Positions 21,623-33,285 of a stretch of 64,000 bases of DNA are shown in pieces. The notes under the pieces are model-generated. The model had not been told where the DNA came from and did not search any database. It saw only the letters and a list, made by a program, of their open reading frames with translations. The DNA comes from Chondrilla cf. caribensis (taxonomy: Eukaryota; Porifera; Demospongiae; Chondrillida; Chondrillidae). Position 1 is the first letter of the stretch; the number at the start of each line of letters is the position of its first letter. The position numbers and the translations under genes were made by a program. The stretch is from positions 1,141,414 through 1,205,413 of the forward strand of contig OZ026546.1 in the NCBI GenBank assembly GCA_964020155.1. Direction: 5' to 3'.

Positions 21623-23304
21623 TGTATGTGAATATAAATACCTATTAGGATGATATGATGATGTGATAATTGAAATACACTTGATATTACATTTATTAGG
21701 CTGTCTAAGTGTCCATTATAGCATCTATCTTCACCGATATCATTTATAATCAATATTAATTGCATTATAAATTGGATATAAATGGCATCAGCAAAATGTT
21801 TGTGAACTTCATACTATGACCATAGGGCTTTACACATTATAAAATTGATACATATGGTGCTGTTTCTATGGCGATGGATGCTATAATTGCTCACACCTCA
21901 CTAGGGAACTTTTCCACCATAATAATGTCTGTTATCTATCACTACATATACTCCACTGATAGCCTGCGTAGTATTTGGTAGCCTGTGCAGTGCTGTCATT
22001 TGAAGACCTCTCTAATCCACATGTGTAATTCATAGACAATATGTCATTTTGTGAACATCCACATGGCCTGATGCTCCTTGCTGTCTTCCGTGCCGTCACT
22101 GTTGTGCTGTTTGTGAAGTGTTCTAAATTGATCATGTGAAGCAGAGACAGTGGCTAAATTGTGGCTACGGACCCAATGTACCAAGTACATGATGCTAGTA
22201 ACTGAATTTATAATGTGGTAGACAGTATGTCTCTTGTAGCTATAATAGCAGAGTATGTATGTATTCTATAGCTTACACTGTACATAACTGCATAGTCATT
22301 CCCTCCGTGCTGCATTATAAGTGCATCATGGTCAAAATGTGTAGTTGCATACATGTATATTGTGTAATACTCAAGGTGTCAGTGTTGAAGTTAATTTTCA
22401 TAATGTTATTCAAATTAGTATATGTGGCCAATTAGTATGGATTGTGGATGCATCTTTGAAGTTTCTCCCCGACTGTAAATTATCTGAATCTGTAATATTC
22501 GTAATACAATTCAATCTTGATTTTTATTCAATTAAAAACACTGCTAGTAATACTTTACATTAATATAACATATCTAATAAGTTAAAGAATACGATCTTAT
22601 TGCTATTACAATACTTCAGTGAGTACATATATATATAACATACTTCCATACTTTGCACCTACTGTTAGCTGAGTTACCCTCCACTGCTCCCTAGAATGAT
22701 AACCTAGTATTAATAGCACCTGTACTATAACAGTCATTATGTGAAGACCACCTGAATTCCCTCCATATCATCCGACCATATACGTATAAAATATTAATAC
22801 AATTGTGCAAACAGCTACATCACCTCGTGCACCTTGCTGTCTTCTTTGCTGTTACCAATGTGCTGCTTATGAAGTGTTCTCAATTGATCATGTAAGGTAA
22901 GTCATTTAAGGTAAGACAGTGGTTCAACTGTGGTTATCCTTACCATGTACTACATGATGCTATGAACTGAGTATGTAATATAGTAGACAGTACGGCATAT
23001 ATACCATATAGCTACCCACTGTGGGTGTGTGCTTAGTGGAGACCTTCGAAACTTCAAGGTAACAAGAGATTATTATTTTTATGTGTGAGTGCTCCTATAT
23101 ATGACAAGACTAGCATACTGTATACTAATACTAATATCGTTGTAGCTGTATCGTATCAAGTCAATCAATCAATCAATCAACATCATAAGGACATATTTCC
23201 CCAATCCTGTGGTTCGTTCTGTTATACAAATAAGAAAAGTGTTCTTAAGTAAATGTTCTAAATATAGTATGGTATTAACAGAAGATACATTAGGGTATAA
23301 GAAT

Positions 23305-24010
23305 AATAATTAATAGTCCTCCTTGCTTATTGAGAAGGGGTCTCTCCACCGCTTCCTGGGTCTTCCCCTACATGGGCCGCTTTCCTTCTACCTCTCCTGC
23401 CATTACCCTTTCCACCAGACTACTGTGTGTCTCCATCACCTTCACTCTCCAACTCTCTCTCTTCTCCTTTACTACATCCACTATTGACATCTGCCGTAAC
23501 CTCTGCCTCACCTCTTCATTTCTAATGTGTTCCAACCTAGTAACTCCTGCAACCTTCCTCAAAACATTCATTTCTGCTGCCTGCACCCTGGACTTTTCTT
23601 TCTCCCTCAACACCCATGATTCACACCCATACGTCATCATTGGCACCACCATCGCATTATACACTTGCATCTTAGTTTTCCAACTCAACCCTCTGTTTCC
23701 AAATACTTTGCTTTCATTGCTCCAACTGTGCTCATTGCGATCCCAATTCTTCTCTCCAACTCTCCTTCCATTTTCCCATCTTCACTGATCTTCTCCCCCA
23801 GATATACTGCCTCCCTCACATCTCCACATTGTGTCCTTCTACCTCTACCTTACACTCAGTGGTCTCTCTACCAATTGCCATCGTGTTCGTTTTAGTCCAA
23901 TTCACTGCCAGCTTGTGCTCCTTCACTGCTGATTGTAGTGCACTGATGTTGTGTTCCAGGTCCTCCTCCGTTTCTGTGACCTGGGCTGTGTCATCTATCA
24001 AGTACATGTG
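23305..24010 (-). mobile_element. Non-LTR retrotransposon fragment (C-terminal reverse transcriptase)
   Basis: Reading on the minus strand, 24010-23816 gives a reverse-transcriptase stretch (DDTAQVTETEEDLEHN, then NWTKTN). Then 23688-23368 gives the distal region (KMQVYNAMVVPMMTYGCESW, RVQAAEMNVLRKVAG). The closing GRPRKRWRDPF motif is in another frame near 23375-23325. This order is typical of the 3' end of LINE ORF2. It is 5'-truncated and frameshifted, so dead. Confidence 0.85.
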
Positions 24011-24539
24011 TATTAATGTGATGGTTATCCTCACAATGTACCTACACGATGCTATGAACTGAGTATGCTATAATATGGTAGACAGTATGACATATATACC
24101 TGGTCCATACCTATTGTGTACCCAATGTAGCCATTCTGGGTGTGTGTTCAGTGGAGACCTTCAAAAGGTGACAAGAGAGTATTTATGTGTGAGTGCTCCT
24201 ATATATAACAAGACTAGCATACTGTATGTGGTGAATTCCATGGTTACTGTAGTACAGTGCCCCTGCAGCTGATTAGTATCTGTCTTGAAATCATTCAAAG
24301 GTAAATCCCCACAATTCATCGCCAAGACAATAAGAGTGATGTAATCCTGCTTAGTACGTGTGGGGTAAACAAATACTATAGTTCCAAAGACTATTTAAAT
24401 ACTGTATAATGTGTACACTGCAATTAATATGAGTTTAATATCATTGCTGTATCTTATCAAGTACATGTTTATTAATGTGATCCCTAATAAGTGAAAACCC
24501 ACACTCATATTTGCACATTATCAAGTTTGTTACAACCAT

Positions 24540-24720
24540 GTCACAACCTTGTAGCCACGTCTTACAACCAAACTACAGGCTCACACAAGCTTGTACACCG
24601 TTGTAGCCACCTATAACCAAACTACAGCTTACATAAGCTTGTACAGCATTAACAATAACCTTGAGCGTATTCCTGTAAAACCTTACTCAAAAGTTAAGCT
24701 TGTTTAGCCTTGTGACAGCC
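24540..24720. repeat. ~49-bp minisatellite, copy A
   Basis: Units such as 'acaagcttgtacaccgttgt' plus 'agccacctataaccaaacta' repeat two to three times. A larger version is at 27370-27680. Confidence 0.7.
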
Positions 24721-25205
24721 TGGTGCAAGGTTGTGGCTAGGTTGGGGCATTGTGTATAATGATATTATTATGATTGATTATAAAGAATATTCCTTTAGGA
24801 AGTTAGGAAGTTAGCTACCATATATGCACTTATATCACATCCTTTTCCTTTATGCCATCATTCTGAGTTAGATAATTCTTGTTAAGCATGTTTCCAATCA
24901 TCATAATTGAGTATTATCACTTACGCTTTGCAATTGGACATTGCAGCTTTAACATCAAAGTTCTGTGCCATCCTTTCATCTTAATTAAAGGTCATCATGT
25001 GTAGCTTTACTATAATTGTGGCCTCACATTTTGCTTGCTCTAGCTAGAGTAGAAGTTGTGCTTATAAGTGAATATTATTGTTAGTGCATGCTGTGTACGT
25101 TTGAATTATTGCCATGTCGTACCATATTCCAGAAACCACTGCTAAAATATACGTTTACAGAAGGTGAAAACTGTTAACATGACTCATGTGCTGAATTAAA
25201 TGCCC

Positions 25206-25281
25206 TGAATGATATAATAATCAGCAGGAGTGAAGAGTATGGGCGTATCCTACATATAGCAAGAGTTTAGTCCAAGAGCAC
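25206..25281. repeat. Second copy of the 18248-18325 block
   Basis: Near-identical to 18248-18325. It supplies the last codons and stop of the copy 3 reading frame, showing that the frame ends in unrelated sequence. Confidence 0.7.
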
Positions 25282-25705
25282 TAGCTCTTCTTCTTAACAC
25301 TCCATTGCAGCATACATAGAGGGTTGGGTCATATAGTATGTTCATGCAACAGGCACTTCTTCCGATTTTGCTTCTTACGACTCCTCCGCAGCATATGTGG
25401 GAGACCAAGTTGTAGTTTCTGGTCCCACAGCACCCACTACCACTATCTCTGCTTCTTAACACTCCATTGCAGCATACATAGAGGGTTGGGTCATATAGTA
25501 TGTTCATGCAACAGGCACTTCCTCCGATTTTGCTTCTTACGACTCCTCCGCAGCATATGTGGGAGACCAAGTTGTAGTTTCTGGTCCCACAGCACCCACT
25601 ACCACTATCTCTACTTCTTAACACTCCATTGCAGCATACATAGCGGGTTGGGTCATATAGTATGTTCATGCAACAGGCACTTCCTCCGATTTTGCTTTTT
25701 GCTTT
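25250..25705 (-). pseudogene. Galaxin-like copy 3, leaderless fragment
   Basis: An open frame with a 54-residue period, alternating two galaxin units: ILYDPTLYVCCNGVL with SRDSGSG, then CCGTRNYNLVSHICCGGVV with SKIGGSACC. Two full units plus a partial are present as 162-bp tandem repeats. No signal-peptide exon or plausible acceptor was found upstream, where a TG array begins at about 25751. The 3' end runs into the 25206-25281 repeat. It is most likely a truncated relic. It could be an exon of a gene whose leader I failed to see. Confidence 0.65.
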
Positions 25706-25750
25706 TAGTAATCATTTACATGTACATATTTGATGTGTGTGTATGTGTAT

Positions 25751-25760
25751 ATGTGTGTGT

Positions 25761-25811
<51 letters not shown>
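25751..25811. repeat. (TG)n microsatellite
   Basis: TG tract between galaxin-like copy 3 and segmental duplication copy B. It corresponds to the tract at 21541-21620. Confidence 0.9.
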
Positions 25812-25813
<2 letters not shown>

Positions 25814-27790
25814 GTATGCAAATATATATTATGATAAATATTAATAATGATGTGATAATTGATATGCACATAATATTACATTTTACATGTGTTGAGCAGT
25901 CTAAGTGTCCATTATAGCATCTATCTGCATTGATATCATTAATAATCAATATTAATTGCTTTATAAATTGCATATATATGGCATCAGAAAAATGTTTGTG
26001 AACTTCATACTATGACTATAGGGCTTTACACATTATAAAATTGATACATAGTGGTGCTGTGTCTATGGTGATGGATGCCATAATTGCTCACACCTCCTTA
26101 GGGAACTTTTTCACCATGATAATGGAATTTTAATGATAATGTCTGTTATCTATCACGACTCTACTGATAGACTGCATAGTATATGTGGTAGGTAGTGTGT
26201 AGTGCTGTCATTTGAAGACCTCTCTAATTTCATCCACACAATCCATAGGCAATGCGTCAATGTGCCAACATCTACATCACCTGATGCTCCTTGCTGTCTT
26301 CTGTGCTGTCGCTGTTGTGCTGTTATGTGTAGTATTCTAAAATGATCATGTGAAGTAGAGAAATTGGCTATATTGCGGCTATGGACCCAATGTACTAAGT
26401 ACATGATGATAGTAACTGAGTATGTAATATGTGGTAGACAGTATAGCTTGTAGCTTGTAGCTATAGTAGGGTACGTATGTATCTTGTAGGTTATACTGTG
26501 CATAACTGCATCATCATTCCCTCTGTGCTATATTATATGTACACAATGGCCAAAATACTGTAGTACCATGTATATTGGGTATTACTTAAGGTGTCAGTGC
26601 TGAAGTTAATTTTCATAACAATAATATTCTAATTAGTATATATGGCAAATTAGTATGGATTGTGGGTGCATTTTTGATGTTTACGTATTATTATATTACA
26701 ATTGTGCAAAAGCTACATGTTCATTGCTGTCTTCTGTGCTGCCACTAATGTGCTACATCACCTCATGCTCCTTGCTGACAGTGTATTCTGTGCTGTCCGT
26801 AATGTGCTGTTTATGAAGTGTTCTACATAGATCATGTAAAGTACAGACAGTGGTTAAACCGTGGTTATCCTCACAATGTACTACATGATGCTATGAACTG
26901 AGTACGTCTGTAATATGGTAGACAGTACGGCATGTATACCATAGCTCTTGTGTACCCAATGTAGCCATTTTGGTTTTGTGTTCAGTGGAGACCTTAAAGG
27001 TAACGAGAGAGTGCTCCTATATATTATTATAACAAAACTAGCACACAGTATGTGGTGGATTCCATGGTTACTGTAGTACGGTAATCCTGATTATTATCTG
27101 TCTAAAAATCATTTAAAGGCAAACTCCCACATTTACACTTAATGTAAGCTTGTGATAATCATCGCCAAGACAATGTGAGTGATGTAATCTTGCTTAGTAT
27201 ACGGGTGGGGTAAACAAATACTAGTTCCAAAGACTATTTAAATATAATGTGTAGACTGCAATTAATATGAATTTTAATATCATTGCTGTATCGCATCAAG
27301 TACATGTGTATAAATGTGACCCCTAATAAGTGCAATCTTTATTGTCAATACATATACCCACACTCATATTTGCACATTGTAAGCATGTAACAACCATGTG
27401 ACATCCTTGTAGACACCTCCTATAACCTTACTACAGGCCCTCACAAACTTGTACACCCTTGTAGCCACCTACAACTGCACTACAGGGTCACACAAGCTTG
27501 TACACCCTTGTAGCCACCTACAACTGCACTACAGGCTCACACAAGCTTGTACACCCTTGTAGCCATCTATACAACCAAACTACAGGCTCACACAAACTTG
27601 CACACCCTTGTAGTCACCTACAACCAAACTACAGGCTCACATAAGTTTGTACAGCATTAACAATAACCTTGAGCGTATTCCTGTAAAACCTTGCTCAAAT
27701 GTCACGCTGGTTTAGCCTTGTGACAGCCTGGTGCAAGGCTGTGGCTAGGTTGGGGCATTGTGCATAATGATATTATTATGTGTAATTGGA
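25810..27790. repeat. Segmental duplication, copy B
   Basis: Counterpart of 21600-24760 without the LINE fragment. Parts such as 'gatcatgtaaagtacagaca' and 'ggtagacagta' recur again, more diverged, at about 28260-28680 and 29260-29560, so the region has duplicated more than twice. Non-coding. Confidence 0.75.
27370..27680. repeat. ~49-bp minisatellite, copy B
   Basis: Five to six units of a pattern containing 'ctacaggctcacacaagctt', 'gtacacccttgtagccacct' and 'acaac'. The array is longer than in copy A, so the two have diverged in copy number. Confidence 0.8.
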
Positions 27791-28794
27791 TTCATTCCAA
27801 CAACAATAATAATAATATTATATCCTAAATAAAATTTTACATCACCACGAGAAGTATAATTTGTGTATGAAACAAAGAGTCATTCCTGTTTATTGATGAG
27901 ATATCCTCCATGGAACAGATTTAATTATTAAAAAATATAGTTAATAGAATGATTTCAATTAATACAAAACACTATGTCTCTATGAAAGGAACATAAATCC
28001 AACAAAATCCCTCAAAACCCTATGCCTACCAAGATACATAGCATACATGTGCATTGCACAATGTTCCTCAACAGCATTAGTAGGTATGTGCACGCTTTGA
28101 ATTCTTCAAATTAGCACTAATTATAGCACAAACTGGTCATGTGTATTGGCAGAATGAATTAGTAACCAAGGGTGATGTTGTGAATGCACCAACACCAAAG
28201 TATATGTAATGCACAAAATATGTCAATGTACATGTACACCTACGTATGTCACCTCCTCATTGCCTAATTCACTGGTTACCTAGTGTTCTGAATTGATCAT
28301 GTAAAGCACAGACAGTGGCTCAATCGTATTTTTCCTCACAATGTACCTACATGATGCTATTAACCGAGCATGTACCATGATAGACACTACATCACTTGTA
28401 TACCATTGGTATTAGTTCCGGTTATTTGGTTGACAGCCTTGTATCAATGCCTATTATTGGCCGGTAAAGGTTGTCAACTGTCTCATCCAACAACCTTAAT
28501 TATGCTCATGACCTACAACCCTGTAGCCTCCTGTGCCGTCACTAGTGTGCTGTTTATAAAGTGTTCCAAATTGATCATGTAAAGTATACACAGTAGGTAA
28601 ATTATGGTTATCCTCACATTGTACGTACGTACATGATAGCTATTAAGTGAGTATGTATACTATGGTAGACAGTATGTAGCTCATCTAGGTATGGACTTTA
28701 GCAGTTTATGCTAGTGTTCAATGCTCTGTGGGTGTACAGTGACACAATATTGACACAGGGTGTATGTTACTAGTTTAACTGGTTTTGAATGAGT

Positions 28795-28852
28795 TTTGCA
28801 CTAGAGGAAGCTAAAATGGATCTCATTGAGATTGTCAGGAATGTTAGCATGT
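28795..28852 (+). pseudogene. P450 haem-exon relic 1
   Basis: Matches part of P450 exon 12. The stretch 'gagttttgcactagaggaag' and the following bases correspond to RFALMEAKMALIEIVRN, here with a Leu-Glu-Glu reading and no preceding Cys motif. No open frame around it. Confidence 0.75.
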
Positions 28853-29259
28853 ACAGATTCTAATCATGTCAGTGTGTTAGGTGGTACAAGTACTACTGAC
28901 AGTCTGTATTATGTTAGTGTGGTACAATCCCTACTGTAGATGTTAGTGACATCATTCTGCTCTAACGGACTGTATACACCATATGCATTGATATGTATTA
29001 ATTAAAATAATAATAACAAATTGCAACAAACCAAAAGAAACAGTAAACTATAAATACAATACTCTACAGTACCAGTCTTACTATTACTTACCTTAGTATG
29101 TTAGGTGATTTAGGTCCTACTCTACCTGCATGTACTCAATAGCACATTTGCTGTACATGTAAAAGTCATTATAAAATGAACATCATCCAAATTCCTTCCA
29201 TGTCATCTGCATACAATTCATCGTTGTGCAAACCTTTACATCACCTCATGCGCCTTGCT

Positions 29260-29560
29260 GTTTTCTGTGTGGTTACTGCTGTGCTGTTCCAATTTCAATA
29301 GGTTGGTACAACTGTCTCATCCAACAACCTTAATTCTGCTCATGACCTACAACCCTGTAGCCTCCTGTGCCGTCACTAGTGTGCTGTTTATAAAGTGTTC
29401 CAAATTGATCATGTAAAGTATACACAGTAGGTAAATTATGGTTATCCTTACAATGTACGTACGTACATGATAGCAATTGAGTGAGTATGTACTAAGGTAG
29501 ACAGTATGCAGATCACGATAGGCATGGGCTTAGGCAGTTATTCTGTGTAAGTGTTCAATA
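29260..29560. repeat. Diverged local duplicate of 28450-28720
   Basis: Shares 'caaccttaattatgctcatg'-type sequence and 'ctgtttataaagtgttccaa' with 28480-28580, plus the following 'gtacgtacgtacatgatagc' stretch. Each copy is followed by a P450 haem-exon relic, so the relic is part of the duplicated unit. Confidence 0.7.
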
Positions 29561-29624
29561 CTGTGTAGGTGTACGGTGGCACAACATTGCCACAGGGTGT
29601 ATGTTTCTAGTTAAATTAGCTCCT

Positions 29625-29690
29625 TTGAATGAGTTTTGCATTAATGGAAGCTAAAATGGCTCTCTTTGAATTTGTCAGAAAATGTCGGTG
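29625..29690 (+). pseudogene. P450 haem-exon relic 2
   Basis: Second degenerate copy of the post-Cys part of exon 12 ('atggaagctaaaatggctct'), followed directly by the 36-bp minisatellite. Confidence 0.75.
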
Positions 29691-29691
29691 T

Positions 29692-30010
29692 GTACAGATC
29701 CTACTGTTCCTGTTAGTGTGGTAGGTGGTACAGGTTCTATGTACTGTACATGTTAGCATGGTAAGTGGTACAGGTTCTACTGTACCTGTTGGTGTGCTAA
29801 GTGGTACAGGTCCTACTGTACATGTTGGTGTGGTAGGTGGTACAGATCCTACTGTACCTGTTAGTGTGGTAAGTGGTACAGGTCCTACTGTACCTGTTGG
29901 TGTGGTAGGTGGTACAGGTCCTACTGTGCATATTAGTGTAGTAAGTGGTACAGGTTCTACTGTACCTTTTGGTGTGCTAAGTGGTACAGGACAGGTCCTA
30001 CTGTACATGT
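29692..30010. repeat. 36-bp minisatellite
   Basis: About eight to nine units of the pattern 'ggtacaggtcctactgtacc' + 'tgttggtgtggtaggt'. A 36-bp unit keeps both strands open as 12-residue periodic ORFs (GTGPTVPVGVVG on plus), which is a length effect, not evidence of coding. Degenerate units continue at about 30195-30420. Confidence 0.9.
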
Positions 30011-30107
30011 CAATGCTCATAATAGATATGGAAATAGCAGTTATTCTTATAAGTGTTCAATATTGTGTGGGTGTACAGTGATTCAGTATTACACAGAATA
30101 TATGTAC

Positions 30108-30200
30108 ATACTTTCCTTGTGGTCTCAGACCTGGAACTAGTTTGTAATGAGTTTCTCACTAAGCTGCAATGATTCTTGTTGAGATTGTCAAGAATGTAAG
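30108..30200 (+). pseudogene. P450 haem-exon relic 3
   Basis: A longer relic that aligns with LGPRNCVGMRFALMEAKMAL across the haem-ligand region, but the reading frame has several stops and the Cys codon is lost. It ends in 'gagattgtcaagaatg', matching EIVRN. Confidence 0.7.
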
Positions 30201-30419
30201 TGTGTACAGGTCCTATTGTATATGTCAAGGTGGTAGGTGATACAAGTTGTACTGTACACGTTAGTGTGGTAGGAGATCCAATTATGTTCTATTATATACA
30301 TGTTAGTTTGTTACGTAGGTGGTACAGTTTGTTAGGTGGTACAGTCCTACCGTATATATATTTAAGTGTGTTAAGTACATGGAACAGGTCCTATAGTACA
30401 TTTTAGTGTGGTGGGTGGC

Positions 30420-30600
30420 ACATGCAGTGAATTCTTGTTAATCCACCAACTCTTCTCAGCCAAATCTTTTACTCTGCTACAATTTCCCAGTACAAATATA
30501 ACGTACAAGTACCAATGAATACCCAGTTAATCTGCCAAACTTGTTAATCCACCATATTCTTTGAAAACCAATTGCAGTGGATTAACAAGTATTCCCGTGT
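30420..30600. mobile_element. 'tggattaa' repeat family, copy a
   Basis: Begins near 'tgaattcttgttaatccacc' and ends near 'gtggattaacaagtattccc', an inverted match. It shares internal 'ccaccatattctttgaaaac' with 17280-17330. Confidence 0.6.
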
Positions 30601-30714
30601 ATTATACTCACCATAATTTGTAATAACATGTTATATAATATTATAATATTATAAAAGTACATATATATATATTCCTATCACTTCTGTTGTCACATAATAC
30701 CTTACAGTGAATTC

Positions 30715-30880
30715 ACATTAATTCACCACCATTTTATCCACCAAACCTCTTAATCTGCCACAATTTCCAGTACCAATATAATGTTAAGTACTAATGAATA
30801 TCCAGTTATTCTGCCAAACTCATTATAATCCACCCTATTGTTTGAAAATTTATTGCTGTGGATTAATGAGAATTAATTGC
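30715..30880. mobile_element. 'tggattaa' repeat family, copy b
   Basis: Same family as 30420-30600, in the same orientation about 120 bp further on, with 'gtgaattcacattaattcac' and 'gtggattaatgagaattaat' ends. Confidence 0.6.
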
Positions 30881-31157
30881 ATATTAATTATACTTAATAT
30901 CCCATCAGAACAAGAACATTTCATGCATTCAGTCCAATATACACATTCCTATTAAGATGTAATCATGAAGGTTCAAATTTATATAATATTATGCATAATA
31001 GTTCATAGATCAGATTAACCGATTATACTCTAAATGAAAGCGTTTTATGCATAATTATTTGGTTATGTTTGTGAGCAGCCATGGTAAATACATACTGATG
31101 ACATAAATAATGATTATAATCTCTATTAATTAGTAGTTATAGCATAATAGTAATCTT

Positions 31158-31163
31158 TTTATT
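31158..31163 (-). terminator. Polyadenylation signal, galaxin-like copy 4
   Basis: AATAAA on the minus strand about 35 nt downstream of the copy 4 stop codon. Confidence 0.55.
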
Positions 31164-31197
31164 TATACCAAAATCGATAATAGAGTTCTTATCATAT

Positions 31198-31983
31198 TCA
31201 ACAGGCACTCCCTTTTTCACGAATGCCTCCAGTCTTACAGCATTTGTAGAAAGTGGGGTTGTAGTTTCTTATCCCACAGCAGGCTGTACGGCCTCTGGAT
31301 TTTCTATTCACGGCTCCATCACAGCATACATAGAAGGTTGGGTTGTAGGTCCCCGTCCCACAGCAGGCACTTCCTCCAGTTTTGCTTCTTACCACTCCAC
31401 GGCAGCACATGTGGGAGGTTGGGTTGTAGGTTCTGCTCCCACAGCAAGAATGTCCTTTAGTCAATACAACTCCACCACAGCAGCCCCCCCTAAGTTTAAA
31501 GTTTCCAACTGATATTGTTCTGAATGTTACGACTCCGCCACAGCATGTCAATATTCCAGTTTTGCTTATTATGACCACACCACAGCATTTATAGAAGGTT
31601 GGGTTGTAGGACCTGCCTCCACAGGTTGCTACAGATACAATAATACATAGTTTCATAACCCAATGAGTGTTGCTCATCTTATTGTAGAGTCCAATCTATC
31701 AATAATTATTGTAAACTTGCTTAGTCACTTCTATTTCAAATTGTGTAGTAAATTAAATTATCGTGCCATCACTAGAATCCTTTCTCCCCTTAAAAGTCCG
31801 GTCAATAGGGTCTAGTAAGTTGTAACCAGAGGTTAGACAGGGTTCACTATTCCATACTAGGTGACATAGTCACTAGCCTGACTGGTTAGTTCTACTTGTG
31901 TCCCCATGTATCTCACCTGACTGGCACGAGATGACACACACTGCCAATACGACAAGAAAGACCACTGTTTTCAAGTTCAGCAT
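31198..31983 (-). CDS. Galaxin-like secreted double-cysteine repeat protein, copy 4
   Basis: Two exons, 31983-31917 (67 nt) and 31628-31198, give 165 residues. The leader is MLNLKTVVFLVVLAV then CVISCQS. The mature chain starts ATCGGRSYNPTFYKCC. Its repeats are less uniform than in copy 2: some units read YNPTSHMCCRG or YNPTFYVCCDG, and one CC-x-G block (TISVGNFKLRGG) departs from the pattern. It ends in GIREKGSAC and stop. Splice positions and phase are identical to copies 2 and 5. A TATA box lies upstream and AATAAA downstream. The pattern supports a galaxin-like extracellular protein; its partner and role are unknown. Confidence 0.85.
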
Positions 31984-32700
31984 TTCCTGATGATATGGGG
32001 TGGGAAATTGTGTATTGTAATGAACAGAAAAGTCGATCACTCTAACTCTGTGTTTGCATGCATATTATAATATAACTACACGAACTGTGGATACTTGCTA
32101 GGTAGTAGAGAGCATTAGTTCTATTCAATTTTACTGTTGTGGCCATAATGTTAGCTTAGTACTGTGAAATTAGCTGGTCTGCTAACCACGACTTATGATC
32201 ACTTTGAACTCACGGATAGAAACTTGAGTAATCCCGAGCTATAGGTATATTCTTCAGTGCAGTTCAGAACTCCAAGTTACCTTTGCTTCTTCTGTGAGCT
32301 ACACAGAACTTTTATACACGCATTGAAGTCCTGTAAAAGATGGTGTGTACTATTTTATATGTGATGTGATTTGGTAGTGGATACGTCACAGACTATCCTT
32401 AAATGGGAATTGAAGTGAAGTTGATTAAGTGATTATTAAGTGATTTCATGGACTGCATCTGTGTGATGTTATTTGTTTTCATTTCTATTTCTTTGTCAAT
32501 ATCCTGTCAGTTAACTTGTGTGGCTTATGTGTGTTCAATTTAATCAAGTATTGACAGTTGTGAGTCAGCAAGCAAGCCAGCAAGCAAGTGACCTGGTGAC
32601 CAATGGTGGTTGCACAGTAGTTCCGCTTAAGCGCACTCCTCTCTCCGACAATTTAATCAAGATCGATGTGTCATACACAGATAAACCTTATCAACACTAA
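31984..32700. other. Upstream region of galaxin-like copy 4
   Basis: Aligns in part with the region upstream of copy 2 (an 'aacagaaaagacg/tcg' stretch, and 'catttcgaactcacagg' versus 'actttgaactcacggat'). It contains the TATA box at 32309-32316. A short plus-strand ORF near 32518-32700 has no recognisable family and is not called. Confidence 0.45.
32309..32316 (-). promoter_or_regulatory. TATA box, galaxin-like copy 4
   Basis: TATAAAAG on the minus strand, about 330 bp upstream of the ATG, in a context ('tataaaagttctgt') shared with copy 2. Confidence 0.6.
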
Positions 32701-33007
32701 AGGATTACATTAACTTCTATTACTGATCAAGGCCGTAGGAGCCGGTACGGCAGCCACGGCTTCAGCCGTACCAGTTTTCAGGGCATAGTCAAAAATAAAA
32801 AGAAGGTTTAGGAGTTAGCATTCTTCAAAATGTTATTGATATAATTATAACATACTGGAAGGATGAATATCCATTGCTATTTTACTCTCTCTTATTGAAT
32901 GAAATCAAAACGTTCACTCGAACCGCTCGAATAATCGAAGATTTGAGATACATTGCGTACGGGTTGCTTTGTGACGCCATGTTGCAACTTTTACGTTATG
33001 TGACAAA

Positions 33008-33142
33008 ATGGCCGCCAACACGTCCGCTTCTCTAAGCCTTCTGGAGGATATTTCAGACGTGCGTCATCAGCCCGAACGAGTTGTATTTATAAGATCATTC
33101 AGCGTGACTAAAATCGATAAGCGTTCCAATCACAGTGGTTAA
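33008..33142 (+). CDS. Possible small ORF or first exon in a CpG-rich patch
   Basis: ATG in a strong context (acaaaATGG) opens 44 codons: MAANTSASLSLLEDISDVRH and onward, to a TAA. The surrounding 32930-33200 is visibly richer in CG than its neighbours, as promoters and first exons in this window tend to be. A gtgcgt at about 33059 could serve as a donor. I recognise no family and no downstream exon, so this may be chance. Confidence 0.2.
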   Translation: MAANTSASLSLLEDISDVRHQPERVVFIRSFSVTKIDKRSNHSG

Positions 33143-33285
33143 ACACGTGGAAATAGTTGCATTGCGTTGTAGGTGAGGATGTTGTGTAGCTACTGTCATA
33201 TACGTCGTGCGTTAAAGCTGTGAAAGGGAAGTAAATACTAGATTCTGATAAATCTTTGTCCGAATCACCGTTTGTTTCGGGTAGT

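Larger units (their letters stand above)
21600..24760. repeat. Segmental duplication, copy A
   Basis: Non-coding sequence that aligns in the same order with 25810-27790. Shared landmarks include 'ccattatagcatctatct', 'gggctttacacattataaaa', 'aggttggggcattgtg' and a block of ~49-bp repeats. Copy A is longer because it contains a LINE fragment at about 23305-24010. No gene recognised in the remainder. Confidence 0.75.
27791..31157. other. Gene-poor repeat region
   Basis: Contains further diverged duplicates (about 28260-28680 and 29260-29560), three relics of the P450 haem exon, a 36-bp minisatellite and two tandem 'tggattaa' elements. No intact gene seen. Confidence 0.55.

Noticed and set aside
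25324..25917. Plus-strand 197-codon ORF opposite galaxin-like copy 3
   Set aside because: It is the reverse complement of a repetitive Cys-rich coding sequence and then runs into a TG array.
29616..30081. 12-residue periodic ORFs (GTGPTVPVGVVG-like) on both strands
   Set aside because: The 36-bp minisatellite unit is a multiple of three and lacks stops. No leader, splice partner or known family, and it begins within a P450 exon relic.
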